Below are positions 1 to 12,200 of a stretch of 64,000 bases of DNA, piece after piece. Both the position numbers and the translations under genes were made by a program. The stretch lies in the NCBI GenBank assembly GCA_947000775.1, contig CAMQGK010000171.1, positions 2,245,001-2,309,000 on the forward strand, written 5' to 3'. This DNA comes from Pterois miles. Its lineage: Eukaryota > Chordata > Actinopteri > Perciformes > Scorpaenidae. The notes under the pieces were generated by a model, which saw nothing but the letters and a program-made list of their open reading frames with translations, was not told the DNA's origin and ran no database searches. The first letter of the stretch is position 1. Each line of letters starts with the position of its first letter.

Positions 1-215
1 CTCCCCACTGTCAACAGCTAATAACCGCCCACTATTATCAGAAGTCAGAGGGGAAACACTGAAGTAGTTAACTGCAATATGAAATGTTTGGATTTTGTCA
101 TCTGAGCTGAGTTCTGATCACAAAATAATTGGGAAAACAGTACAATGAAAAAGCCAAAAAAAGTTGCTTTCTTCAGCTTCATTCTCACTTGTGATAAAAG
201 TGTCACATCCTGTAT

Positions 216-405
216 TATGATGGTGGAAGAAGTATTCAGGACCTTTTACTTAGTATTTACTTAGTAAAAGTAGCAATACCACAGTGTATAAATACCATGC
301 TACAAGTCCTGCATTTTATCTTCTTTTAAGTTAGTTGTTATCTATATTTATATATTATCTATATATTTGTCAAAAGTTAAAGTATGAGCATTTTAGAAAA
401 AAAAT
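216..405. repeat. Interspersed repeat, teleost non-autonomous element (partial)
   Basis: Begins GATGGTGGAAGAAGTATTCAG and contains the AAGTAGCAATACCACAGTGTA type sequence found in many copies in fish genomes as I remember it. The right limit is unclear because of AT-rich sequence. Family not determined. Confidence 0.5.
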
Positions 406-535
406 AAAAATAAAAATATAGAAATATATATATATATATATATTTTGCCATGTGATTGGCTGATTAGCTATTTGTGTTAACAAGCAATTGAACAGATGTA
501 CCTAATTATGTGGCTGGTGAGTGTATGTTTTGTAT

Positions 536-1012
536 TAAAGGTACAGTATGTAGGATTTGGTGGCATCTAGAGGTGGTTGCAGATTCCAACCAACTAAATA
601 TCCCTCCACTCACTCCTCCCTTTCCAAGACTGTGGTACTGTGAGCCGCTGAGAACAAAACCACAGTAACGCCATTCACCTTGCTCAGAGGCCATCCTTAC
701 CATAATAACACTACCTTAGGCGCAACGAAAGTCAGACGGCGACTGGAGGGACCACGGTTTTGCACTCAGCGGCTCACGTTCCCGCTGTTTCACAAGCGTG
801 TCGGAGAACTACGGTGGCCTTCAGGTAACATAAAAACATGAACGTCTCTCTCTCTCTCTAGAGCCAGTGTTTGGTTTGACTGTTCTGGGCTACTGCAGAA
901 ACATTGTGGACTCCGTGACAAGAACCTGCTCCCTATGTAGATATGAAGGACTCATTCTAAGCTAACAGAAACACATCTCTTAGTTTCAGGTGACTATACA
1001 CTAATGACTAGA
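536..1012. repeat. Interspersed repeat, teleost family starting AAGGTACAGTATGTAGGATT
   Basis: I recognise the order of blocks GTGGCATCTAG, GGTTGCAGATT, CTCTAGAGCCAGTGTTTGG, TGTTCTGGGCTACTG, CCTGCTCCCTATGTAGATAT and CAGGTGACTATACACTAATG as a common fish repeat. The opposite end of the same family appears at 50059-50128. A weak 65-codon minus-strand frame inside it (506-703) is repeat sequence, not a gene. Confidence 0.65.
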
Positions 1013-1197
1013 AAGATGCTCGGACAACGCAGACCTCCAAGGTGCCCATCATCCACATGTATTTTTGTTTATGTTGAGATTAGCGTAACATTCAAACTGG
1101 ACAGAAACAAAAAAATAATCACCTAAACCGTCTGTGTTACTCTTTCCAACAATCACCAAATGTGCTTTGGTCGAAGCCAACTCTAATTTCACAGAGT

Positions 1198-1515
1198 TTA
1201 ATGTGAAAATATGGCGACTCCACAGTTGTCATCACTGCTCACATGTGTACTACAGGTGTCATATGCTCGATTACAGTGTACATTTTCACTACTCACATAG
1301 TAGTAGGTATTCCAGTCGGTGGCGGCAGTGTGTGTGTGCGTGACGGGGCTTGGCGTGGCTGCCGCCGGGTGTGGTGCCCCGAGGAAGCCGGGCATTAAAG
1401 GCAGGGTGCTGTAGGCTGGGAGCACGGCAGCAGCTGGTAGGACGGCCGGTGGAGGGGCGGTGCCGTTACTGACTGCGTGCAGAGAGACTCCTAGAGGCTT
1501 ACACACATCTACCTC
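1198..1515 (-). CDS. raver2: raver2 last visible exon (terminal, or spliced at 1297)
   Basis: Phase 0 start after CTGTCTCTTCTAG. It encodes EVDVCKPLGVSLHAVSNGTA, a Pro/Ala-rich stretch, LPLMPGFLGAPHP and TAATDWNTYYY. From there two readings are possible. The frame runs on for 32 Cys/His-rich codons to TAA at 1198-1200, overlapped by ATTAAA, a variant polyadenylation hexamer. Alternatively the strong donor GTGAGT at 1296-1291 ends the coding exon at 1297 in phase 0, with a further exon outside the window. The composition change after NTYYY favours splicing; I cannot decide. Confidence 0.7.
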   Translation of the reverse strand, partial: EVDVCKPLGVSLHAVSNGTAPPPAVLPAAAVLPAYSTLPLMPGFLGAPHPAAATPSPVTHTHTAATDWNTYYYVSSENVHCNRAYDTCSTHVSSDDNCGVAIFSH

Positions 1516-3116
1516 CTAGAAGAGACAGCGAACAGGTGGTTGACTATCTGAAGACTGCAAGTCAGGAAAAATACAATAAAGGTAACATTCCCCAAAGCCA
1601 TGGGTCAGTTGTTGACAATGAAAGTGAATCACACTCTTTTATTTCATTTATTTCTGCCCCCTAGTGGCTATTATGAGACATACTAAAGTCTGATGATGCA
1701 CTCATTTGCCTTCTGTCCGTTGTTGTTCTTTTTCCTTGAGGACAACCAGCCAAAACTAAATGCTACAATATCATGTCAACATATTTTTAGTAAAGTTTAA
1801 TACCAGGAACTTCAGAAACGCATCGTATCATTTTCTCCAAGATATCAGTTTCTCCTCCAACAGTGAGCTCAGTCGAGCAGAATGCAACTCTGGCTGCATC
1901 TTCAAGCAAACACTTCACACAAACACTTCAGACAAACACACACACAGTCATACGGCCTCCAGCAGCAGCAGATAAGCCTGGACCTGCTGCTCAGGGTGTG
2001 GAGACGTCTGGTATCAGCTGCTGGGTGCAGAGTGAAGCGTTCCCTCTAACAGGGTATCAGTGTCTTAGAGAGAGGTCACACAAATTACATGTAAATACCA
2101 ACATGCTGCTCTGAGGGCTGCACTTCAGATCATTTACACTTACACTTAGAAATTGGTCCAGTATTGCTGGAGAACGCTGCAGCCGCTAAACGAGCTGTAA
2201 TGTAATAATCTAGGTCAACCACAGACAGTTTACATTCACTAAAGTGCTTGTTTTTTCACCACTGACAGCCTCAGATTGTTCTTATAAATGTCTGACAACA
2301 TTATGGAAAGGACCCTACAGAGAAATGTTTTTCTTACCTTTCACTGTCCGTTTGTCATCAGAGTTTGTTGTGTTGGAGTACAGCAAGCAGAGCTTAGTGT
2401 TACCTATAAGATTTTCAATGTCTTAGCCGAATATTTAGATGATTTCCACAATGCAGAGGCTACGAGAGGTTTCAGTATGAGGCTTCTCCGAGCAAGACGC
2501 ACAATAACAAACAAACTGGATCAAGAGAAAGGTAAGAAAAACATTTAATTTCTCCGTAGAGTCCTTTCCATTATGTTGTCAGACATTACAAGTTAAAATT
2601 TACCCTTTGTGTTTGTGTAGGACCTTGAAAGTAAGGACATTGTGGCATTTGGGTTTTTGCTTCTTTGAGGGTCAAGACTTGGCCCTGGGGGTTGTGGTTA
2701 GAATTATGTTTTGGTTTGGGTCAGGCGTGTGTGTGTTTACCTTGCTGGCATAAGCCTGGTTGGCTGCTGCAGGCTGGGAGTAGTACTGAGTGACCGCCTG
2801 CATGTAGGAGGCGTAATCCCCGTAGGTCGACACCGGAGGAGCCTCGGACACAAGAAGGTTCATTTACAAATTCTGTAGGGCTCATTGTTTAAAATACTTC
2901 TACTTGCATCTATTGTAAACATTTAAAAACATAAAAATGAAAACTGAAAATGCGGAAATTCAGTGAAAATGAGACTTTAAAAATACCAAAACACTCTTTC
3001 TGTAGTTTCAGTGGTAATTTCTGGTGACTTAAATGAAATTTGGTTGATCTGCGTTGTTGTTTGTGTTTTATTCTCATTTATCTCCATCCATCCATCCATC
3101 CATCCATCTTAAACCG

Positions 3117-3205
<89 letters not shown>

Positions 3206-6200
3206 TTAGTAAAAGTGTACAAAAACAAAAACACTAAAAATGAGTCATAATTTTGCACACACAAACACACATCAAAACCCACACAGTTACAAATGAGTGT
3301 GTGCTACCTGTGTGTGCTCCTTGTTGTAGTCGGTGGCTGTGTTGTCCTGTGGAGCAGCGGCGCTGTAGGTGTGAGCTTGTGCTTGGTAGTGTTGGTACCA
3401 CTGCTGCATGGCCTCCTATGATAACACACAGACACACCAGCAAACATCAGGTACAGACAGATGAATGTTTGCTCGGTAATTTTCTTGTCTTTGCTGATTT
3501 TTTTTTGTCTCTTTCTTTGTCATTCATTAACCATTGTTCCTGCTGACGGCTCTCTCTGTTCTTCTCCTTTGTCTTGTCTTTCCAGACAAATTAAACCGAC
3601 CGTTTTATTGGTTCTCTAATCATGATTCATTTGTTTGGAAGAGTAGATTGTAATTAACATTTAAAATTGGGTTTGCATCGCGCTGTAAATATCAGACGTG
3701 TCACTTGCTGCTGGAGGAGGCATTGCTACAACGAGAGCGGAGGAAGAAAGAAAGAGATGCAGACAAACAGCTAGTAGGGAGGCTTCACGACTTGTTCAGA
3801 TTGGAGTGTTAAGACAGATGAAGGGAGCAGGGACAGATGGAAAGACATGGCACTCTCTGCCAAATCCTCTCTCGTACTGTCTGTCCAAATATCCATTCCC
3901 ATTCTCGTCTCTTCCACCTCCCTGCCTCCTGTAGTTACAGCTCACTCTGTCACTACGGCTCTCATCCATCCGCTCATTATGCATCCATCCATCGATCATC
4001 TATTCAGCTACCATCCCTCACCATTCCTCACATTTTAGGTCCAGTAACAATTATGAACACACATCCATCCATCCATCTATTGCCATATTTCTTCATCTGT
4101 TTAGTAAGTCTGTATGAGCGGTGGTACCTGTGTGTAGGCCTGGTTGTATTGGCTGTAGTCAGTGGAAGCATCAGTGCTGTACTGGGCTGTGGTTGTAGCT
4201 GACACGCTGTGGGAGAAGGAGCCAGAACCCTGGGAGACGACGGGAGTAACCGAGCTGCCGTACACCCCAGAGCCAGGCTGTCCTCCCTGGGCTTTACTCC
4301 CCACTGACCCTGAGCAACAGTGGATGAGGCACAATGAGTGGTTGATCACACATACACATTAACATTGCAAAAGTATCTCAAAGCACTCCAACATAAATCC
4401 ATCTGTTGTGCCCTTGGCTCTGAAACATTTCTGGCTCGCTCCTTCATGGAGGATGGCAGCTGTAGTCCTTTTAGATTAACCACAGTTAACCAATCCGAGA
4501 GCATCATCCCCTTTTCCAAAGTTGACCTGTATCTTCACTTTGCACCAAACAATCCTCACTCTGCTTGTGGAAGAGCATTGAAACTAAGACGAGGCGTTGG
4601 TGTGACACAGAAGCAGTGCATTAGTAGCACTGTTGTGGAGAAACCATGAGTGATTAACATACTTAACATATAAATGAACGCCAAATGAGTGCTCATCCAC
4701 CAAGAGGGCTTTAAAAGAACTGTTCCACATTTCCCCGGTTCCCCTGTTATCAGGCCATTAAATAAGAGCTATCACTCGCTACAATCTAATCCTCATAGAT
4801 GTGGGTCAGTAGGGGCCTACTTACCATGCCTACTAAGTTGAAAAAGTTAAACTTAAAAGCAATACGTTCCAACACGTTGCAAAACTGCATGAAACTTTAC
4901 ATTTTTAACACAAACAAAACAGCTTCTTTAAGTTAAGTTTAGGGAAAAACTTGTGTTTTAGTTTTAAATAACTATGTTTCAAATGAAATGAAATGAAATG
5001 TGTTTGAAAGTAACACTTAACACTTGTAAACACATCCATCATCCCTGGCCTCCACCACAGTGCCTCCTTGCATGAAGAAGGAAGCTTTAAATATTGTAGA
5101 AACACCTTTCAACCCTACAGACACTTAGTTTTCGATACTCAAAAGACAGATTTTTGGAGGAGTATTCCTTTTAAATGAGTTTACACAGTAGTTTTGGCAA
5201 ATTCCTATTTATATTAATAGAGGTGAAAGTGTTTGTGTATGAGCCGACCCAACGTGTTGAACTAAGTGACCATCTTTATGAATAAATGTATAAATCTACA
5301 ACACAGAGGAATTGCTATGTTTTTGCCAGATGGTCAAAAGTACTGGAAGAGAAACCTGTGTTTGTGTGCTCACCTTGCAGCACCACCCCTGGCATCACAC
5401 TGGCCAGGTTTAGGTACGGATTAGAGGGCAGTCTGACTTCTTTAGGAGGATCGCCCAACAGAGAGCCCTGACCACCGCTTACCTAAACAGGGAAAAACAC
5501 ATTTAAATGGTATTGTCCTTAGAAAGTCTTGCAGGTCAAAGAAAACAACTTCAGTCTGCAAGTTTTACAGCAAACTGAATTACTGGTCAGTCTGCCCTTC
5601 TACCTCTGATCCACCTTTTCAACCACAGCAACGTACGGTACCAACGTCAACGTAAGGTGTTTAATGTTGCAGAGATTCTGATGAAGTGCTGAAGACGCTG
5701 TGAAAACCTGGGAGGATTGTACTCTCTGTTTAATTACACTCTCCCTCCATTAAAAACACTTTAGAGAAGACAGCACTGGGACTGGAATCAGTTCCCATAA
5801 GAACTTTAGCACTGTGATTATCTCTGTACACTGACTTATTATGATGATGATGTCAGCATTGCAGCTCTTTATTTAAACCCGGCAAAGACCTGTAGAGGAG
5901 CAGAAAGGCACTCAGGTGTTCAGTGTGTGCAGGAAAGTGTACATGTGAACAGGGCAGGTAGACACTTAGGGTGACAGAGCAGAAGAGAAAGGCCGGGCAG
6001 GCAGAGAGGCAGACCGGAGGCAGACCGGAGGCCTCATACAGTATAAGTAAATAGGGGGGGACAGAAGTGCATTTTGGGAATTTCCTAAAGGGAGAGCCCT
6101 TGAGGGACTGTGACTGTTTATACATATGTTCACACAATATGTGTTTGTGTATACTGAAGCCCTGATGAGGCTAAATCAGGACTAAATACCCGTCCACAAG

Positions 6201-9200
6201 TGACGGGTAGAAAGACAGAGTAGTGATGAGGGGACTTTAACAAGTAAATCCTTATATTATTGATGAATCTGTTAATTATTCCAAATTGTGTTGTCTATAA
6301 AATGTCACAAAACCTCATGCCAATCATCCAACCATAGCTTATCAACCATAACTAGGTGTGCATGTGGCTGTAGTAAGATTGACACTCAGCATTTAAACAG
6401 TTTGGAGGGTGCTTTCTTTTTTTGTGTCTATTCAAAACTAAAAATATTTATCTAAAAATTGGGCATTTGTCTGCTTTAGTGCAGAAGATAACTGACTAAG
6501 TACCTACAGAAGTAACTAATGGTTGCTTCTAGGTGTGACCCTGAATAGTTAACTGGCAGTTTCACGGTTGAATTATCACAGTGGCGGAAAAACGTGGTCA
6601 TGAAACAAAGCATCATTCAATTCAGGCTAAACGGGGGTCCTAAATGCCTGATATTTCATACACTTGCTTGGTCTATCCCAATAAATCATAGTTTGCACTG
6701 GGTCTAAATTTGCAGGACCATCGAAGCAGCATGTTGGCCTCAGAAAGGCTAAATAACAACAACATAAGGCTACTGTTTCAAAATCAAAGAGTACATTTAT
6801 TAATCACAGAACTCATGCAAGATTGTAGCCGCTACTTATTTTTTTAATTTTGTGAACGATTCTCTAAAATAAGCAGAGGGAGGTGCATAGAAACAACTAT
6901 CTGTGTCTTGTTTTCCTCCTGTCTGGATTGCTACAATGGTAGCAGTCATGTGTATCTCAGTCAATAACTTTGTTGTTGGGCTGTTTTTACTATTTTTCTA
7001 TAGATAAATAAAGCTTAAACAGAGGAGGATCAATGAGCAAAAAAATAATTACACAATTTGATGATTGGTCGACTATAAGCAAGACTTGATCAATCAGATT
7101 CTTAGTTGGGGAGACCCCTCTTTGCTTCCAAGCCCAAGGAACACATCTTTATCTATATACATTAGAGTGTGGGGGTTACAGGTTTAAAAAAGCCCCATTC
7201 ACAACTAGAAAACTTGAAGCCAATCCTTTGCAACTCTACCCTGCTCTTTATTAAATCTGAGTTTATACTCCAGCAACCCCAGCCAACGTCACCAGAGACA
7301 GTGCTAAGTTTAACAAACGCATTGTTAGTTGTCACCCATAAGAGCTTTTCTTTTGTCACGCTGAAAGATAAAACTTAGGCTGCTTCATAACTATCAAAGT
7401 TTAGCAGCCAAACAGGGTTAGCATGAAGTATCTGGTCTGAACCTGGGCTTTTATTTCTATATTTTTCCTTATATTACATAGTATGCTGTAATACTGGGAC
7501 TGACTAGCTCTACACTGCAATAAAATACCTATTTATTGATATGTCTTCTAAGTCACACGAATCGTCAGCTGGTGTTAACTTTTTCCCTGGGACGTGTAGC
7601 TTTAACCTCAGCCTTCAAGCACAATATAATGTATGTAAATTAGTCACCATTTAAAAGATTCTCCTTTTAAAACGAATCAGCCTGAAAATATTAAAGTCAC
7701 CAAGAAACGTTTTTTCAACAGACTCTGAAACTAGAGTTATCTTAATAAGCTAGCTACGTAGAGTTAATAAAACCTGTCTGACAACAGAAGTTAAAGGTGG
7801 ATTCTGGAGAAGGATTGTTGACCCGCCCTCTATCGTTACCGTCCCTCTCGCTCACACTGCCTGTCTGTTTTAGCACAAACGCTGGTTGCTGATTGACTGC
7901 AATAGTGTTGTGTGGCTCGGTCTGAGCCACTTTGTTTGTTTCCCATTTACAGAGCCAGGGCTGCGTGTGAATAAAGATTTTTTTTTTTTTTTAGTGTAAA
8001 CAGAATGGACAGCAAGCAGACTGTAATTTGACAATAAGTGGATTTGATCAGAATCACAGACTGCATCTTTAACAGGCTAGGAAGGAGAAGCTGCTTTTGT
8101 CTTTCTCTATCTGAAATCAACCCATTGTTTCAGAAATGAAGCATTTTGAGGCGATAATCTGCCACCATTGTAAACTGCAAAAGGTGCGTGAATCGGAAAG
8201 CTTGGCAGGCATGGCAACAGAAACTATGAGAACAATTAGTTTCCAAGAGTCCTCCTTGATTTGTCCAACCAGCAGCCCAAATGATAATCAATCTGATATG
8301 TTTTTAGACTGAGGAATGAAACACTTTTTAACTGATTTTCAAGTACCGGATAATGTACAGCAAGCCGGTCATTGTTGTGAAATTAACCCAGATGACACAA
8401 AAACAGTCCTCCAGAGTCCAACATCAGATCTGTGCCCACAACAACTGTCTGTTAAACATAGCAGTGGTCTGCTATAAAGACCGTAGAATGCCGTGATTGA
8501 CGATCAGTATTCAACAAAGCTGTGTAATATAATTGTTTAATTTTCTGTCAACCAGAGCGATCCAGAGACCAATGACGACTCACGGACAGATAAAGAATAA
8601 TGTGGGATGCAGAACAGGAGGGAAAGTGTATGTGGATTTGCTGTGCGTGGATTTGTGCTCACCATGCCAGCCAGGGGGCAGCCATCTGAGCTGTTGTGCT
8701 GGCCTGTTGATGTATAAACTCCTCCTGGGGGTTTAGGTGGAGGAGGACCAAGTCCTGAGTTACTTATACCCAAGGAATAGCTCTGTCCCTGCGGATGGGA
8801 GCTCAGCATGGTCCCGGGAGGAGCTGGCTGCCTGTCGCAGGAGGTGGAGGAAGCAGAGGGGTTTGTGGAGATAGAATGGGCGCTGTTCTGTTCCACTCCT
8901 GCTCGACCCTGTAGGTATGGCATCACGCCTGCTGCCGATACCACCACTGTGGCATTGTGGGTAGACGGTGGCACTGACTCATGAGCCAACTCTGTAAGGG
9001 GAGAGGGCAGGACATAAGGCAAACATAAAATACAAGTCAAGTCAAGCAAAAGAAAGCAAAAATGATGGACATGACAAAAAACAAATTGAAAGGACCAAAA
9101 AAGGAAATTAAGGAAAGCAAAATATGGGAAAGTAGAAGAATGTAATGTAAAGGAAATTAAATGAAGGGAAATGAAAGCAAGGAGAGGAGAGATGCCAGAT

Positions 9201-12200
9201 AAACATGTGAAATGATTTGTACTGATGACCATCAGCGTCCGTCTCCTCTGGAGAGACACGAATCACTCAGACAGGCTGGAAACTGAGAGCTCAGCCCGAC
9301 CGGCTCTGCAGAGCCAGCAGTAATATATCGTCACTTATCATGTTTATTTACAGTCCAGCACTTTGCTCCACGCTCCCAATATTTCACTCACTCCAGGGTT
9401 TAATAAACACAAACATGTACACACAAGCACAAAATAAACATACACAGACATAAAAGCACACATAATTTAAAGATGCACACACACACAACCACACTTATTA
9501 TAAATCCAATATTGCTGTGACAAATGGCCTCCACAGCATAATAAGAGAATCAGCTCTAACAAGCCTTAAGCTAACAATCCCTGCAGACACATGCACTGAT
9601 ATAAGCCTCACATTCACACACATACACAAACACAAACACAATCAAAAAAAGACACGCAAATGCATCAGCACACATACACACAACTGCTGTGATATATCAT
9701 TTCCATTTAAAACAACACAGCTTATCTCAGCTGGAGATTTGAATTGTAAATGCGCTGCAGTGTTCCTGCTGATGTATTGTACAGTAATGTACAACTGTGA
9801 GGCATTCAGGAATCTGCAGAGGGGCAACCCCGACAAACATATTATGATCGAGGGTTATTTACATATCCGTTTACATGTATATCACTCTCTTCTTCTGTGT
9901 TTACGGCCTTTTACTGATCAAAAACATCAACACGATCAACAAACAAGACAATTAATACTTTCAGTAAGAAGAATCTTCTTTATGACAGTGAGAAATACCT
10001 GAGAAAATACAAATACTCTTTGGGATACTGATGCATATGTACTCTCTTTACTGCTTGAAACATGTGGCCTCAGCTTGGGTTTAAGTAAAGTTATTTTTTA
10101 AAGCAATGTGTGTGTTTGAGTTAGGATTTGATGTTACCTGTGCAACTTTAACAGCAGGTTGGCTTTGAGTTTAGGCACATTCAACAAGGAGGCTGTCAAG
10201 ATTTAACCATGATGGTGAATTTAAGATGTAAAACTTGTTTTTGGTGGAGGTAAGAGGGTGAATTGCTTTTATTCCACCTGCTTTACAAAACCATCTGTTT
10301 AGACTGCTGCAAGGGTGTTAAATAGGCAAAAGCCATCGATTTAAGCATCACAGATGTGGATCATTAGGGGCCAACTACACCCACTAGTAGGCTTTATCAT
10401 CTATTCACATGGCAGATCACAGAAAGCGGGTGTAAAAGAACACAAAAGCGACCTCTAGCGAGCATAGTTATTATGGCAGGAGAAGAAGCAGAAGTCAGGT
10501 GCTGTAGTATAGACAGTGTGAAACTCCTCTGTTAGATGGGACACAAAACTTAGTACTTTCACCCCCGCAGACCCGATTTCGCATCCTGTGTGAAACCAAC
10601 AATGTGTAAGTGTCTTTGTGTTCATAGTTATTTTAACCCAAAAGACAGTGTTTTCCCCTAAACTTAACTGTATGTTTGTTTGTTTTTTGCCTAAACTTGA
10701 AAAAGTTGTAGTTTTATTGCCTAAACCTAAAGAAGCCTTTTTGTTTGTGTTCAAAATGCAATGTTTCATTCAGTTTTATAACACATTATGCTCTGGACAG
10801 ACTGGGCATATCAGCAGTGAGTGGCGGCTGCCTCGCTGAACAGCCCTTTCTTTCTACATAGTTTCATAATGGCCATTTCATTTCAGTATAAATGTCATTT
10901 ATATTTGCTTTAGAAAGAAAAAGGTTAAGAAGCATGTGCTCATTTGTAAATAATAGAAATAATCCACAATTAAAACCCTAAACTTTATTTATTCATGAAG
11001 TGACCTTTGACCTTTGACCACCAAAATCAGTCCATCCTTCAGTCCAGGTGGACGTTTGTGTCAAATTTGAAGAATTTCCCTCCTTCATTCCTGAGATATC
11101 TCTCACACGTATTGGGTTGGATGTTCTTATAATGTCAACTGAGAGAAGTGAATGAAGACAACTAGATGACTTTGATAGATGCAGCATTAAGAAAAACACC
11201 GGTCAGAGACGTACCGCAGGTCTCACTGGGGTCTCATTAGTTTGCAGTAATGACACCAAGTCGTTTGACGAGGGCGTACCGATACTAGGCCCTGCTCACC
11301 TGTAGGGGAGTCTCCCAGGAGGCCTTTCCCCAGCGGCACGAGGCCTGGAGGCCGCAGAGACAAAGCTTTCTGCATCAGCAGCCTGGACGGGTCCCCGAGC
11401 AGACTGGAGACCTGCTGAGGAGAGGAGAGACAAAATACAGAGATTGTGTTAAGAAAGAAAGAGAAAGAGTGGCAAAGGTAGAGAGAGAAAGAGATGAGGG
11501 AGAGAAAGGGACAACACTGAGTGTTCAAGTATCATGCATACAGTACAAATTACACTACAGTATGTATTATCATTGTCTTCTCTCCTTTTTTACATCCTCC
11601 AGAGAAGCCAGAAGGAATTACAGTATGAGGGAAACAGTGGAAAAGAAAAAGCAAAGACACAGGATAAAAAGCTCAGGATGGTGGAGGGTCAAAAAAGGAA
11701 AACATAAGGAGGATTCGCCTTTGTCTCTGTGACTTTTAACTTTCACTTCAGCAATTAAAGACAACACCAGAGACATTTTAAAATATGCAAATCAAAACTT
11801 GGAGGGAAACTGCAACACCTCAAGGTCTTCCTTTAAAACAGAAACGAAACAATTAGGTGGCGTGATGTTCAGGGGTTGTTGAGTTTCATTACGCATCAAG
11901 TGCTGAAGATGAAAATGTAAGAGCACGTAATGCACTATGATTAACCCTCACCACTAACTAACTCGCACACAAACAGGTGTCTTACGCTGCTGATGCGTTT
12001 GTCTTTGATGTGAAGAAGCTGTTGCTGTGCGAGCTGCATATGCAAAAGGTTCTGGAGGACAAGTCCATTACCCAGCATAGCACTCTGCAAGGCAAAGAAA
12101 AAAAACAGACATTATTGTAACAAACACATCAACACACACATACTAAAAGAATAAGGTGTTGATGTTATTGTGACCTGGTGTGCTTTTCCCAGCGTGAGCA

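Larger units (their letters stand above)
1..1197. other. Region 3' of the last visible raver2 exon: repeats only
   Basis: Contains two recognisable interspersed repeats (216-405 and 536-1012), a short TA run near 425-443 and otherwise AT-rich sequence. I found no convincing further raver2 exon on the minus strand and no canonical AATAAA on that strand. It is either 3' UTR and flank, or intron. Confidence 0.6.

Noticed and set aside
3040..3237. Open frame through the TA tract
   Set aside because: Tyr-Ile repeats from a microsatellite.
8537..9259. 240-codon minus-strand open frame
   Set aside because: Only 8663-8991 is supported as a raver2 exon by splice sites and phase; the ends are intronic readthrough with low-complexity hydrophobic or Lys/Arg-free sequence.
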